Shown here piece by piece: positions 44,014-53,555 of a stretch of 64,000 bases of DNA. Source of the stretch: Mojavia pulchra JT2-VF2 (GTDB lineage Bacteria; Cyanobacteriota; Cyanobacteriia; Cyanobacteriales; Nostocaceae); assembly GCA_019359325.1 (NCBI GenBank), contig JAHHHN010000002.1, forward strand, positions 248,001 to 312,000, in the 5' to 3' direction. The position numbers were made by a program, and so were the translations under genes. Below the pieces are notes generated by a model. It was not told the origin of the DNA. It worked only from the letters and a program-made list of their open reading frames with translations, and did not search any database. Positions within the stretch are counted from its first letter, which is position 1; each line of letters opens with the position of its first letter.

Positions 44014-45750
44014 CTAATCGTCATAATCTCGACGAAGTTGTTCGTAGTCATATACTCTAGGTCGCCGCTTTTGTAGCTGAGGTGTTTCTTGTGTTTGTTC
44101 AACTGGTTCGTGAATTTGAGGAGGCTTGTATACCGAATGAACTTGAGCTTGTTCTTCTTTTTTATGTTCTCTTTGGCTCTTTTTCTTCTGCTTTATAAAA
44201 ACGTCCCTATCCCGCACCTCTGCCAGAATAGATTTATTACTTACCTGCTTACCCGTATCCCGAATTTTTCGACTTGCTGCTTTCGCTTCTTCCAAGGAAA
44301 TCTGCTCTGTTTCTAAGTCAATTGCATGAGCCTGAGACAACAACACTTCTTTACCCGAATCTTGACGATATACAAAAACTGTTGATATGTCTCTAGGGTC
44401 AAATCGCAGTATTACACCCTCACCCGCATAAGCTGCTAAGTATTCCCCCCGGTAGGTAATGTTTTCAAAACTCACATACCCACCTTTGTAAATACTGCGG
44501 CGTGTCTTTTTCATCAAACAAATATCTAATTGCCGCTCGTCAATTAAACTTGGTAGTGCAGGTAAACCAGCTTCCCAGCGTTGAAACCGCGTTTGTCCGC
44601 TACGAGCATCAAGTCGCTGATTGTAGTTATCAACAACATAGCGAACAATTAGTAGTTGTAAGTCTCGCAGCGTAATACAAGCTTCTTCTTCGGCATTTTC
44701 TGGACGTTGCTGAATATTAGAACCTAAATAGCCATAAAACCCAGATAAAAAATCTGTGTTGATAGTACCGAAACTGCGTTCTTCAATACCACCTTCACTG
44801 GGGCGATCGCGTAAATGGCATTCAAATCCAAGTTGAAATCCAATTTGTTTTAAATGCTCCGAGCGAAAATCCTTGCCACCATCAGTAAACAAATTTTCTG
44901 GAATACCAAAGGTTCCCCACTCACAATGAAGTTTATATTCCGAAGGATACTTTTTTGGTAACACAGCATGACGCATAGCCAAAGCTACAACCAAAGAACT
45001 TGGTGCATCAAAACCTAAATGAATCCCCATAATGCACCGCGAATAGCTATCTGTAATTTTGGTCAGCCAAGGACGTGCTAAAGTTTCGCCATACTGGTCA
45101 ACCAGCATTACATCCAATTTTGTATGGTCGCACTGCCAAGTATGGTTGCTGTATCTTGGCTCCAAAGTTTGTCCATCACGGGTTTGATGCGATACCCGTG
45201 AACCACGCCAACCAATATTTCTAACTTTCTGCTTCTGCTCTTTGCGCTCAATAATTGGATTGAGAACTCGGTAAACAGTCATGTGGCTGGGGTATCTTTC
45301 TAAACCCAATTGTTCCGCTCTCACTTGAACTCGAATCGCAACTTGAGCGGGAGTCATTTTTCTACCGCTTTTATTGCCTTCCTTATAGGTTTTGACAATA
45401 AACTCTTGCCATTCCTCATCAATACGGTAATTACCTTTATCAGAACGTTCTGGTTCGGTAATAGCCGATAAACCTTGTTCTTGATACTTTTTAACAAGTC
45501 GCTGCACCGTCCGAACCGTCTTACCAAGCTTTTCTGCTGCTTGCTTAAGTTTGATTCCATAGGTTTTGCGATCGCATGGCTCAATTAAACTCTGTAATAC
45601 CTCCATCCTCAGCTTGGCTTCATCCGAGAGTTGAGTAATAATTGTGTTCGTTGGTTCTGCGTCCTCATCCTCCAAAATTTCGTCAAGCTCATCCGAACTA
45701 TCAAAAGCTAAAGATGTATTACCCTCATCGGAGTTTAGCGTTTCACCCAT
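44014..45750 (-). CDS. tnsB: TnsB, DDE transposase of the CAST
   Basis: 578 residues from the chosen start. Two HTH domains (about 60-180; KTVRTVQRLVKKYQEQG) precede the RNase H-like catalytic core. From this start, the DDE triad is D208 (WQCDHTKLDV), D290 (FTDGGKDF) and E324 (EGGIEERSF), matching positions 205, 287 and 321 of Scytonema TnsB. A beta-barrel and a C-terminal tail ending YDYEQLRRDYDD (the TnsC-contacting hook) follow. ATG 45750 has GGAG nine bases ahead; the upstream ATG 45813 lacks a ribosome site. Confidence 0.95.
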   Translation of the reverse strand: MGETLNSDEGNTSLAFDSSDELDEILEDEDAEPTNTIITQLSDEAKLRMEVLQSLIEPCDRKTYGIKLKQAAEKLGKTVRTVQRLVKKYQEQGLSAITEPERSDKGNYRIDEEWQEFIVKTYKEGNKSGRKMTPAQVAIRVQVRAEQLGLERYPSHMTVYRVLNPIIERKEQKQKVRNIGWRGSRVSHQTRDGQTLEPRYSNHTWQCDHTKLDVMLVDQYGETLARPWLTKITDSYSRCIMGIHLGFDAPSSLVVALAMRHAVLPKKYPSEYKLHCEWGTFGIPENLFTDGGKDFRSEHLKQIGFQLGFECHLRDRPSEGGIEERSFGTINTDFLSGFYGYLGSNIQQRPENAEEEACITLRDLQLLIVRYVVDNYNQRLDARSGQTRFQRWEAGLPALPSLIDERQLDICLMKKTRRSIYKGGYVSFENITYRGEYLAAYAGEGVILRFDPRDISTVFVYRQDSGKEVLLSQAHAIDLETEQISLEEAKAASRKIRDTGKQVSNKSILAEVRDRDVFIKQKKKSQREHKKEEQAQVHSVYKPPQIHEPVEQTQETPQLQKRRPRVYDYEQLRRDYDD

Positions 45751-45979
45751 AAGATAACTCCATTGCTGGAAATTCTGTAAATACTTAAAGCTGCTTCTAA
45801 TAAAAAGCTGCATCTCACACCCTCAACTTCGGTATTGAGATGCGAAACTTAGCTGCCACAAAGCTCCTCCGAAAAAACTCGTCTCCAAGTGCTGTTCTTG
45901 CAACTATAGAGAATGAGGCTTTAGTCGGAGCATGACATAATTAGTATGTGTGTATTATTGCTCAATAAATATCATACTA

Positions 45980-46257
45980 CTTTGTCCCAAAAAACGACAT
46001 TTAATTGTTTATTAACGAACTACTTATACAAAACGACAATTATTTTGTTATGAATCAATCAAAATTTGGAAATCGATTATTTTGACAAAACGACAAATAA
46101 AATGTTAATTATTTAAATAGCGATATTTAATTTGTTCAACCTTTATAAAAGTTGAATGGAAGCTAAAAAAGCTATAATCTTTGTGCAGTGAGGATTGTAG
46201 CCTTAATATTTCAACGACATTAATTTGTTAAGACGACATTTAATTAGTTAACCGACA
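45980..46257. repeat. CAST right end with iterons
   Basis: Repeated CGACA(TT)-(T)AA-TTGTTA units occur at about 45993, 46031, 46089, 46213, 46233 and 46253, in inverted orientation to those of the left end. The terminal unit reads TTAACCGACA. The region also must carry the tnsB promoter. A/T-rich spacers show no gene. 45751-45980 shows nothing else. Confidence 0.85.
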
Positions 46258-46355
46258 ATATAAGACAATAGTTTCAGCTTACTAGCTTCAGTCTCTTAAT
46301 CCTAACTTATGCAAGTTGGGGACTTACAAAAAATAAAACACACCATAAAAGATAA

Positions 46356-47624
46356 TTATTTATTCAGCGGTAAAATAATTTCAAAAGTTGACCCTTGCCC
46401 GACTACACTAAAAGCACGAATCACACCGCCGTGGGCTTGAACTATTTGTTGTGCGATCGCTAATCCTAAACCAAACCCGCCAGTTTTGCGGGAACGCTTT
46501 TTATCAACCCGATAAAATCGCTCGAAGATATGGTGCAAGTCAGGTTCAGGAATCCCGATACCATTATCTACAACTTGAATTATTGCCTGATGTGGCTGGG
46601 TAAAAATTTTTAACTGCACTTTGCCACCAGCAGGAGTATATTTACAGGCATTACTAAGCAAATTAATAATTGCTTGAGATAGTAGGTCTTTTTCAGCTAT
46701 CACATTCACACTGTTAGTAGGCAACTCGCAATTTAAGCTCAGATGTTGTGCCACAGGTTGTTTTGCATAGTCGTCTACTAGCTTCAACAGCAAATTGTTT
46801 AAGTTGACTTCTTGCAATAATTTAGCAGGTAATCGACCTTCATGACGCGCCAAAAACAGCAGATTATCTACCAAAAGACTCATTGACTTAGCGATATCAA
46901 CAACTTTCTGAAAGCGCTGACGTTGCTGTTCAGGATTGCTACACGATGAGATTGAGCCAAACTGGGCATTGCTAATAACTGCTGCTAAAGGCGATCGCAA
47001 TTCATGGGAAGCATCGGCTGTAAAGCGTTGTAGTTGCTCATAGCTGTAACGAATTGGTTGCATTGCTAAACCTCCCAACCACCAACCAGCAAGAGTAATC
47101 AATCCCAAGGTTGTAGGTACTGAAATAGCCAAAACCAGCCGAAAGTCAGCCAAATTATTTTCAGTAGTTGTCAGTGGTATTGCTACCTGCAAATAACCAA
47201 TTAATAAACCATTTTGGTAAACAGGTAAGGTTACCTGACGTAGCCACGCTTGGTGATTTTCACTGTTGAGAGTTTTAAATCCAGCCTTCACTTTTAACAG
47301 TTCACTGGGGGTATCACCAAAAAATTGCACGAGTTGTTTTTGGGCATTATACCAACGCGCATACACAAGTTCGCTATCGAGTGGCGGCGGTACCCTACTC
47401 CCTAACAACGGGACATTTTCCAAGTCTATATGTTGCTGTCTATTGTGCAGCGTAGATTCCACATTAGCTGCCATCACCCTGGTTTTTTTGTAGAGTAATC
47501 GATCCAGGCTTTCTAACTCATCAATGACTTTGAGATAGTAAACCACCGCCGCAAACATAATCAAAATACTTCCCATTGTCAGGGTGAACCAACAAGCGAG
47601 ATTGCGACGGCTACGACCAAACAT
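46356..47624 (-). CDS. rppB: Sensor histidine kinase (RppB-like)
   Basis: 422 residues. Two transmembrane helices (about 10-32 and 165-190) enclose a periplasmic sensor segment of 130 residues. The dimerisation domain has the H box FTADASHELRSPLAAV (His about 217). The ATPase domain has the N box INLLSNACKYTPAGG, VVDNGIGIPEPD, FGLGLAIAQQIV. Encoded 4 bp after rppA. In Synechocystis the RppA/RppB pair answers to redox and nickel; a similar role is inferred only from resemblance. Confidence 0.88.
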   Translation of the reverse strand: MFGRSRRNLACWFTLTMGSILIMFAAVVYYLKVIDELESLDRLLYKKTRVMAANVESTLHNRQQHIDLENVPLLGSRVPPPLDSELVYARWYNAQKQLVQFFGDTPSELLKVKAGFKTLNSENHQAWLRQVTLPVYQNGLLIGYLQVAIPLTTTENNLADFRLVLAISVPTTLGLITLAGWWLGGLAMQPIRYSYEQLQRFTADASHELRSPLAAVISNAQFGSISSCSNPEQQRQRFQKVVDIAKSMSLLVDNLLFLARHEGRLPAKLLQEVNLNNLLLKLVDDYAKQPVAQHLSLNCELPTNSVNVIAEKDLLSQAIINLLSNACKYTPAGGKVQLKIFTQPHQAIIQVVDNGIGIPEPDLHHIFERFYRVDKKRSRKTGGFGLGLAIAQQIVQAHGGVIRAFSVVGQGSTFEIILPLNK

Positions 47625-47628
47625 TTAT

Positions 47629-48306
47629 TTAATTCTCTAAAGGTTTGAGGCAATAACCCATACCGTAGACTGTTTTAATCCAATCTGCTGCACCAACTAA
47701 CTGCAACCGATGTCGTAACTTGCGTACTAACACAGTTAAGGCATTGCTTTCTGGTTCCATACCCCATTCCCACAAAGCTTCTTCAATTTGAGTGCGAGTT
47801 AAGATTTGATTGGGGTGACGCATCAAATATTCTAACAGTTGAGCCTCACGGGGTGATAATTCGACACTTGCCTGATCCCGTTCCACAGTTAAGCTAGTCA
47901 AATGCAGTTGTAAATTTGCAATGGAGAGAGTGTCTCCTTGCCACAAAGGCGATCGCCGCCTCAAAGCACGTACCCGCGCCAAAAGTTCTACTAGATCGGC
48001 AGGTTTAACTAAATAGTCATCTGCTCCGGCATCTAAACCTGCTACTTTATCTAGTGTTGTATCCTTGGCAGTCAACATCAGCACTGGCGCTGTTTTACCG
48101 GCTTGGCGATACTGGCGACAAAGACTTAACCCGCTAATCGTTGGTAACATCCAATCCACAATTAACAGGTCATATTCTTTCTGGGATAACAACCATTGTG
48201 CTGTTTCCCCATCTTCTACGCCATCCACACTATATCCGGCTTCCGACAGTACACCCTGTAATGGCTCTAATTGTTCGGGATCGTCTTCTACAACTAAAAT
48301 TCGCAT
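47629..48306 (-). CDS. rppA: OmpR-type response regulator (RppA-like)
   Basis: 225 residues. The receiver (1-120) has the acidic pair VEDDPEQL, the phospho-acceptor in VDWMLPTISG and the Lys of VKPADLVELL. The winged-helix effector (130-222) ends with RKLRHRLQLVGAADWIKTVYGMGY. I chose ATG 48306 (MRILVVEDD), the standard start, over 48318. It precedes rppB by 4 bp and is divergent from the 48442 gene. Confidence 0.92.
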   Translation of the reverse strand: MRILVVEDDPEQLEPLQGVLSEAGYSVDGVEDGETAQWLLSQKEYDLLIVDWMLPTISGLSLCRQYRQAGKTAPVLMLTAKDTTLDKVAGLDAGADDYLVKPADLVELLARVRALRRRSPLWQGDTLSIANLQLHLTSLTVERDQASVELSPREAQLLEYLMRHPNQILTRTQIEEALWEWGMEPESNALTVLVRKLRHRLQLVGAADWIKTVYGMGYCLKPLEN

Positions 48307-48441
48307 AAGCCATTTCATTTAGGTGATAGGTCTTTACAATAAAATTGCCTACACCTTGTTCATAATAGACAAGCCTAGTACTGCCCACGTCTTCCAGCAG
48401 TCAGATTTTAGATGCCTAAGCGCCTATGCGGAATAAAACTT

Positions 48442-49110
48442 ATGTCAAAAGCTCGTTGGTTACCAATACTACATTCTTGGCATATACAAGTTGTGCTTTG
48501 GGCACTAACTTTACTACTGTTGGGAATCAGCTTTTGGGTTGGCGGTGAACTGCTGACAAAACATTTATTGAGCCATTCTTATGGGACATTAGACAAGCTA
48601 CAAGCTGATACGCAATTACCAATACAGCTAAAGCTGAATGTAACAGTCATTGCCATTGAAATTAACAAAGGAGAAGATTTTACTCAAGTTGAAGTCAAGA
48701 CTGCAAATTCTGTAATCAAATATTTGGAATTTGAGTTGCCGAATCAACCATCTAACGCGCTGGAAACTGCGATCGCGTGGAGCGCAGCGCCTGCCGTAGG
48801 ATGCCCGAAGGGCTGTAGGGCGATCGCAAAAAAACTAGAATTAACTTCTAAATTAGTCAAACTTAAAGGCAATGCACAACTTGTTTTACAGCTTCCGATC
48901 AATTTGCAAGCAATTAAAGCTGAAATTGATCGCGAGCAAGGATTTAGCAACGTTGAGGTCATAACTGCTAACGACTTACTTACAAAATTTGAAATTGCTT
49001 TGCCGGTAGTAAAAGTTAATATGGTTGAAGCAATGATTGCACAAGAACTAGGAATAACTCATGAAAACGTTAGGAGCCTAGTACGTTATCAAATCAGATC
49101 GCCATCTTGA
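48442..49110 (+). CDS. Hypothetical membrane-anchored protein divergent from rppA
   Basis: 222 residues from ATG 48442 (MSKARWLPILHSWH; 48412 is an alternative). One transmembrane helix (about 15-38, VVLWALTLLLLGISFWVGG) and a soluble part made of two similar halves: VTVIAIEINKGEDFTQVEVKTANS and INLQAIKAEIDREQGFSNVEVITAN. That suggests an internal duplication. A short dispersed repeat (48769-48827) is inserted in frame between the halves. I do not recognise the family; the divergent layout suggests control by RppA. Confidence 0.65.
   Translation: MSKARWLPILHSWHIQVVLWALTLLLLGISFWVGGELLTKHLLSHSYGTLDKLQADTQLPIQLKLNVTVIAIEINKGEDFTQVEVKTANSVIKYLEFELPNQPSNALETAIAWSAAPAVGCPKGCRAIAKKLELTSKLVKLKGNAQLVLQLPINLQAIKAEIDREQGFSNVEVITANDLLTKFEIALPVVKVNMVEAMIAQELGITHENVRSLVRYQIRSPS
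48769..48827. repeat. Dispersed repeat inserted in frame, flanked by HIP1 copies
   Basis: GCGATCGC stands at 48769-48776 and again at 48820-48827, exactly 51 bp apart (17 codons). The unit between them, GC-rich with TGGAGCGCAGCG, is foreign to the A/T-rich gene. It keeps the frame and is read as WSAAPAVGCPKGCRA. The doubled octamer looks like a target duplication. Confidence 0.7.
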
Positions 49111-49137
49111 TATCGCAGCCAGCTTTTTTGATATTTT

Positions 49138-50343
49138 TCACTGAGTGATGCGAAGAATTTTGTCTTGCTGTGGTGGGCAATTTCCTCGTCCGTCGCAGTT
49201 GCTAGTTGTGACGTACAGTTCGCCATCTGGCCCCATAACCGCTTCTCTCAAACGCCCCTGCTGACCTTGCAAATAAACTTCATGACGTTCGATTTTCTGG
49301 GGAGACTGAGGATCGAAAACGACACGATGCAGGTGTTCGGAACCGAGAGTTGCAATAATTAAGTTGCCCTTCCACTCCGAGATAGAATTTCCAGTATAGA
49401 TTGCTGCACCCCCAGGAGGAGTAGCTTGACGCCATACAAGAGACGGGGTTACAAGTCCTTCCCTTGATTCGCAGCGGTAGATAGTAGGCCAACCCAGGTT
49501 GTCACCTGCTCTTGCTACGCTGAGTTTGTCATGTCCACTTCTGCCCAACTCGCCACTGGGCCCGTGATCCGTCACCCATAGAGTTGATGTATCAGCCCAA
49601 TCAAATCCTTGAGTGTTACGAATACCAGTGATATACACAGGATTACCTGGAAATGGATTATCTTGCGGTACTTGTCCATCTGGTGTCACGCGCAGTATCT
49701 TTCCAGCTAGGTTATTAAAATCTTGGGAAGTTTCCGGCTTTCTGGCATCACCAGTGCCGATGTAAAGCATTCTATCAGGGCCAAAGCGCAGGCGACCACC
49801 ATTGTGATACAAAGCCACTGGAATGTCATCGAGAATGATTCTATCGGATGAAGCGCTCAATCCATTTGGGGATAGACGCCACCGTTCAACACGATTGACT
49901 TGCGACCCGTTCTTATCAGTGGTGTAGTAAACGTAGAAAAGTCGGTTGTTAGCAAAGTTTGGATGAGCTGCAATACCGAGCAAACCTCCTTCGCCGCTAT
50001 CTGTAACATTAATAGTAGCTACAGGCTTTTGCACAAGTTTGCTATCCCGTACAAGCCTAACCCGCCCAGCTCGTTCAGTGACCAACATATCTCGATTCCG
50101 CAGAAAAACAATTCCCCAAGGAACCTCAAGTCCTGTTACCACCTCTTCAACCCGCACCTTGGTCTGTCCTTGAGGGCCAAAGCCATCTTCTACTAGGGTA
50201 CATGCTTGATTACTAGCTGCAACTTGTTCAACTGTTGCTTGGTCTTGATTGTTATTAGCAATCTCTGACTCAGATGTAGTGGCATTGCAAGAAGTAAGCC
50301 CTAGCAAGACTATGCTTATAAATAAGTTGCTTGCAAGCTTCAT
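49138..50343 (-). CDS. PQQ-dependent sugar dehydrogenase, lipoprotein
   Basis: 401 residues from ATG 50343, chosen because GGGAG lies eight bases ahead. Lipobox LTSC with Cys19 anchors it outside the inner membrane. The soluble glucose/aldose dehydrogenase beta-propeller is shown by VVTGLEVPWGIVFLRN, LVTERAGRVRLV, GLLGIAAHPNFANNRLFYVYYT, HNGGRLRFGPDRMLYIGTGD, IRNTQGFDWADTSTLWVTDHG and DELGRS-like GELGRSGHD. It oxidises aldoses using PQQ. No PQQ synthesis genes are in the window. Cofactor source is unknown. Confidence 0.9.
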   Translation of the reverse strand: MKLASNLFISIVLLGLTSCNATTSESEIANNNQDQATVEQVAASNQACTLVEDGFGPQGQTKVRVEEVVTGLEVPWGIVFLRNRDMLVTERAGRVRLVRDSKLVQKPVATINVTDSGEGGLLGIAAHPNFANNRLFYVYYTTDKNGSQVNRVERWRLSPNGLSASSDRIILDDIPVALYHNGGRLRFGPDRMLYIGTGDARKPETSQDFNNLAGKILRVTPDGQVPQDNPFPGNPVYITGIRNTQGFDWADTSTLWVTDHGPSGELGRSGHDKLSVARAGDNLGWPTIYRCESREGLVTPSLVWRQATPPGGAAIYTGNSISEWKGNLIIATLGSEHLHRVVFDPQSPQKIERHEVYLQGQQGRLREAVMGPDGELYVTTSNCDGRGNCPPQQDKILRITQ

Positions 50344-50375
50344 ATTTTTTCTCCCAAAATTCATGACAAACGTTT

Positions 50376-51785
50376 CTATCTAATTACGTAACGCAAATTT
50401 TCTGTTTCTTCTACAAGTTTTTCCATTCCACCTTCAGAAATATTTTTAACGTAATTAATTTTTATCTCCTCTAACATATCCACTAACCAAGTTTGAATTT
50501 CTTGTAAATTATGCTTTTTTTGTAACTCTTCTTCTAACGAGTCTCTAAAATTTGTAATCAAATTATCAGTTAGTTTTGCCACTACTGGGTCTTCAAAAGA
50601 TTTGACGAAGTTGTTATAAGCTGTTTGATAAAAATATTTAGTTAAGTTCTCTGCTATTTGACTTGGGAGGTGACTTAAACCTGGAAAACTTTGTATTTGT
50701 TGATAAATAGGAGACTCGTTAAGTGTACTTTGAATACTGTGATGTACTAAAGCCTCTATATCTGGCTGAATTTTAGGTAATACATCATATAAACTAATGG
50801 TAACTAGACGATTAGCTATAGCTTTTACTTCATTAGTATTATTAAGTTGAACATAGGGACGGCGAGTTTCAGGATGAAACAACCAGTTTGCTATATCACC
50901 CCGACGAATTGCATCTTGCATTTGGTTAATCATCTGAACACCTACCATCTCTGTAAGTTCCTCAGCAAAGCTCATCGCCAAGTCATGGTTAAATTGCGCT
51001 CTTACAGGTTCAACATTTAATAAATTAGCTTGATAAAGACGAATGGTGAGCGGCATAATTCGCAACCATCGCCAAAAAGGAAGTAGTAAAAACAAATCAT
51101 ACCAACGTCGCAGAATAGCTTCTAGCCAGGACAAATTAGGATTACGACGACTAATATAAAAACTCCGTGCTATGAATTCTAGGGCAAAAATAAATATAAA
51201 TGGTAAATCTATCAGCCAAAAACGATTTACAAAACTACCAAATTTGCCAATATCACGATAGAAATTGCTTTCAATTAAAGACCGAATTTGGGTATCAAAA
51301 AAACCGATTTCTAATGACCAGCTACTTTGTGATAAATATGCTGAACTCCAAAAAGCTTCTAAAGCATCTCTGGCAAACGGTTCATTGGTATGCAGACGCA
51401 TTTCATGTTTGATTTTTTCCCAAGCACCGCTTTTCTCCGGTACATTAAAAGAATTATCCTCAATCATTCGCTTGCTTAAGAGACGTAATTCACTTAGCAA
51501 ACTTTCTGCTTCTGGTGATTGCAATCCAGTTTGTAAAACCTGATTTTGCAATGCATCTACTTTTGTGAGGTAGCTTTGCGTTTCAGGATGGGGTTGAATA
51601 CCTTTAATCGGATCGTACAGTTGAGTTAAACCTGGCAATACTTGCAAGTAAAAATCACGCAAGGGTATATAGGTCAAATCAAATGAGACTAAGCTGAAGT
51701 TAATTAATACCAGAATGGCAATTAATCTTTCAAACCAAAGGTTGCGGCGAACAGATGCTTTTTTAATATCAAGCGTTGCTATCAT
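50376..51785 (-). CDS. Conserved membrane protein with a voltage-sensor-like segment
   Basis: 469 residues. One helix near the N-terminus (about 18-40), a soluble helical stretch, then a membrane part at about 190-265. There FWLIDLPFIFIFALEFIARS and WYDLFLLLPFWRWLRIMPLTIRL look like S2-S4 of a voltage-sensor domain, with Arg spaced in the last helix. The C-terminal 200 residues are soluble and helical. No pore is seen. I do not know the family; it might be a sensor or mechanosensitive protein. It lies between a sugar dehydrogenase and an invertase, all on the minus strand and closely spaced. Confidence 0.7.
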   Translation of the reverse strand: MIATLDIKKASVRRNLWFERLIAILVLINFSLVSFDLTYIPLRDFYLQVLPGLTQLYDPIKGIQPHPETQSYLTKVDALQNQVLQTGLQSPEAESLLSELRLLSKRMIEDNSFNVPEKSGAWEKIKHEMRLHTNEPFARDALEAFWSSAYLSQSSWSLEIGFFDTQIRSLIESNFYRDIGKFGSFVNRFWLIDLPFIFIFALEFIARSFYISRRNPNLSWLEAILRRWYDLFLLLPFWRWLRIMPLTIRLYQANLLNVEPVRAQFNHDLAMSFAEELTEMVGVQMINQMQDAIRRGDIANWLFHPETRRPYVQLNNTNEVKAIANRLVTISLYDVLPKIQPDIEALVHHSIQSTLNESPIYQQIQSFPGLSHLPSQIAENLTKYFYQTAYNNFVKSFEDPVVAKLTDNLITNFRDSLEEELQKKHNLQEIQTWLVDMLEEIKINYVKNISEGGMEKLVEETENLRYVIR

Positions 51786-51799
51786 GGCTCAAAATTTAT

Positions 51800-53167
51800 T
51801 TATTCCATATCAAAACTAAGTAAATCTAAATGAGTAGGATTTGAAATTAGCTCTTTTGCTACTAATAAACCGGCTATAGTCCAGGTTTGATATTTTCTGG
51901 CTTCTTTGCCCAGTAAGCGACCATTCTTACCATCGTAGTATTCTGGCCATTCATCCTGAAATAAACGATTTTCTGCAATATCAATAGCTTTTCGAGCAAT
52001 ATCTATGCGATTGGTTTTTTGCGCGGCTGCTATTAGTAGCCAGAGTAAAACTGGCCAATGGCCACCATTGTGATAAGACCAAGGAGTATTTTTAGGATCG
52101 TGTCCTGTAACGATTTGCCACTCTATGCCCTCTAGTGCAGGAAAGCAGATTTTCATCGGCATATTTCCTACTAAATCACTCCAGCGTTGCTCAATTAAAT
52201 TCATGATTTTTTGAGATTCTTCCTCGCAAGCTAGAGAGGTAATAATCGCCATCAAATTTCCCAAAGTAAAAAAGCGAAAATCTATACGTCCAGGGCCGAG
52301 ATTACCTGCTAAATAACCACCATCATCTGGTAACCATTCAGTCAACCAAATAGGAATTGAATTAGGATAGATATTAAATCTATTTGCTACTTCTTGACCA
52401 AATTGATCGCCTTTGTAGGTATAAATTTCATTTAAGCGCTTCAAGTCAATCCAGTAGTATTCTCTGAGATGATAAGTCAGTGTGGCTAAACGTTGATGAA
52501 CGCTATGAATGCAAGAATAGTTATTATCAATTGGCAGTAGAAGTTCCCTAGCTGCACGTAAGGCTGCATAGAAAAGGACTTGAATTTCTAAAGGATGTTC
52601 ATAAACACCCAGGCGACGGTCAATCATAAAAGAACCATCGGGAACCAACATCGTTGGATACATGGCGAACCGATGGGCAAGGCACATTTCTAGAATTAAC
52701 TTGATTCCTTGCTGGAAATCAGTTTGATGAGCAAGTGCTGTATCACCTGTGGATTTTACATAAGCCCGTAATAAAAGAATCCACCATAAGCAAGAATCAA
52801 CAGGCGGAACTCTAGCGATCGCGTGTTCCCCAAAATCAGCAGTTAAATATTCTTCGCCATCTTTCGTGACTACCTTAAAACTGGCTGGCATTAGCCCTGG
52901 CCCTGGCTTAAAAGAATCCATTTGTGGTTCGTGGCTCTGCAAAGCGAGAGTTTCGATCAAGAAATTGCGTACAATTTCCGGTTTACCACTAATCAAAAAA
53001 GCTAGTGCCGATAAGACAAAATCACGAATAAAGCATTGGTCATAATTGAGTGCATCTGACCCAGGTACTAAGGCAGCTACTGTACCAATGGGACGACCAT
53101 GATAATAAATAATTGCTTTATCTAACTTATCCCAAGCTTCTGCGATCAAATCGTTGCTTTTTTTCAT
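51800..53167 (-). CDS. Alkaline/neutral invertase (glycoside hydrolase 100)
   Basis: 455 residues. Hydrolyses sucrose to glucose and fructose in the cytosol. Family landmarks: [23 protein letters not shown] (catalytic acid Asp in IRDF), [56 protein letters not shown] and [24 protein letters not shown]. The nearby alkaline/neutral invertases of Anabaena (InvA/InvB) have this length. It is 14 bp ahead of the membrane-protein gene, so a common transcript is likely. Confidence 0.92.
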   Translation of the reverse strand: MKKSNDLIAEAWDKLDKAIIYYHGRPIGTVAALVPGSDALNYDQCFIRDFVLSALAFLISGKPEIVRNFLIETLALQSHEPQMDSFKPGPGLMPASFKVVTKDGEEYLTADFGEHAIARVPPVDSCLWWILLLRAYVKSTGDTALAHQTDFQQGIKLILEMCLAHRFAMYPTMLVPDGSFMIDRRLGVYEHPLEIQVLFYAALRAARELLLPIDNNYSCIHSVHQRLATLTYHLREYYWIDLKRLNEIYTYKGDQFGQEVANRFNIYPNSIPIWLTEWLPDDGGYLAGNLGPGRIDFRFFTLGNLMAIITSLACEEESQKIMNLIEQRWSDLVGNMPMKICFPALEGIEWQIVTGHDPKNTPWSYHNGGHWPVLLWLLIAAAQKTNRIDIARKAIDIAENRLFQDEWPEYYDGKNGRLLGKEARKYQTWTIAGLLVAKELISNPTHLDLLSFDME

Positions 53168-53370
53168 TAAATCATAGCCTCCTAATGGTAGTATTTAAAA
53201 TGTATTAGCCCTTGTTTAGGGTTGGGTTAGTTAAATGAATAAATACCTAAATTAGGGTAATTGGCATTAAAATTAATCTAGCCTTTTGGGTAGATCACTG
53301 ACGAAATTATGCTAGGCGATCGCGCCCGCCTGCACTTTAAATTTCAAATTAATTATCTACAATCGAAAAA

Positions 53371-53517
53371 TTAATTCTGGGTAACATAGGAAATACTGCC
53401 CTCTCTGCTTTGCTCATTTGGTGATGGACGATATTGCAACCAGGCGAACAACGCGGAAGTTCCGAGAAAAATGAAGGTTATAGTTACCACGAGTTGAAGC
53501 ATAATACTGTAACGCAT
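53371..53517 (-). CDS. Small single-helix membrane protein (48 aa)
   Basis: An ATG at 53517 opens 48 codons: MRYSIMLQLVVTITFIFLG, then SALFAWLQYRPSPNEQ and a polar tail ending TQN. One transmembrane helix near the N-terminus. No strong ribosome site is visible, but the membrane-helix composition and location 38 bp past the flavin-reductase gene support it. Function unknown. The stretch 53168-53370 shows nothing else. Confidence 0.5.
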   Translation of the reverse strand: MRYSIMLQLVVTITFIFLGTSALFAWLQYRPSPNEQSREGSISYVTQN

Positions 53518-53555
53518 AATCAAATTTTAGCTTTTGAATTAAGAGTTGTTAGTTG

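Larger units (their letters stand above)
31984..46257. mobile_element. Type V-K CRISPR-associated transposon (CAST), about 14.3 kb
   Basis: A Tn7-like element with the complete V-K gene set: cas12k, tracrRNA, CRISPR array, delocalised guide, tniQ, tnsC and tnsB, bounded by related ends. The outer ends are inverted: TGTCGATTAACTAATTA at 31984 and, on the minus strand, TGTCGGTTAACTAATTA at 46257. The symmetry even extends outside (CTTATAT before, ATATAAG after), which leaves only a 4-bp ATAT as possible direct target repeat; the usual 5-bp duplication is not clear. Left end, CRISPR and cas12k are nearest the PAM, as expected for V-K insertion. Cargo at 35.8-41.5 kb is partly decayed. Confidence 0.95.
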
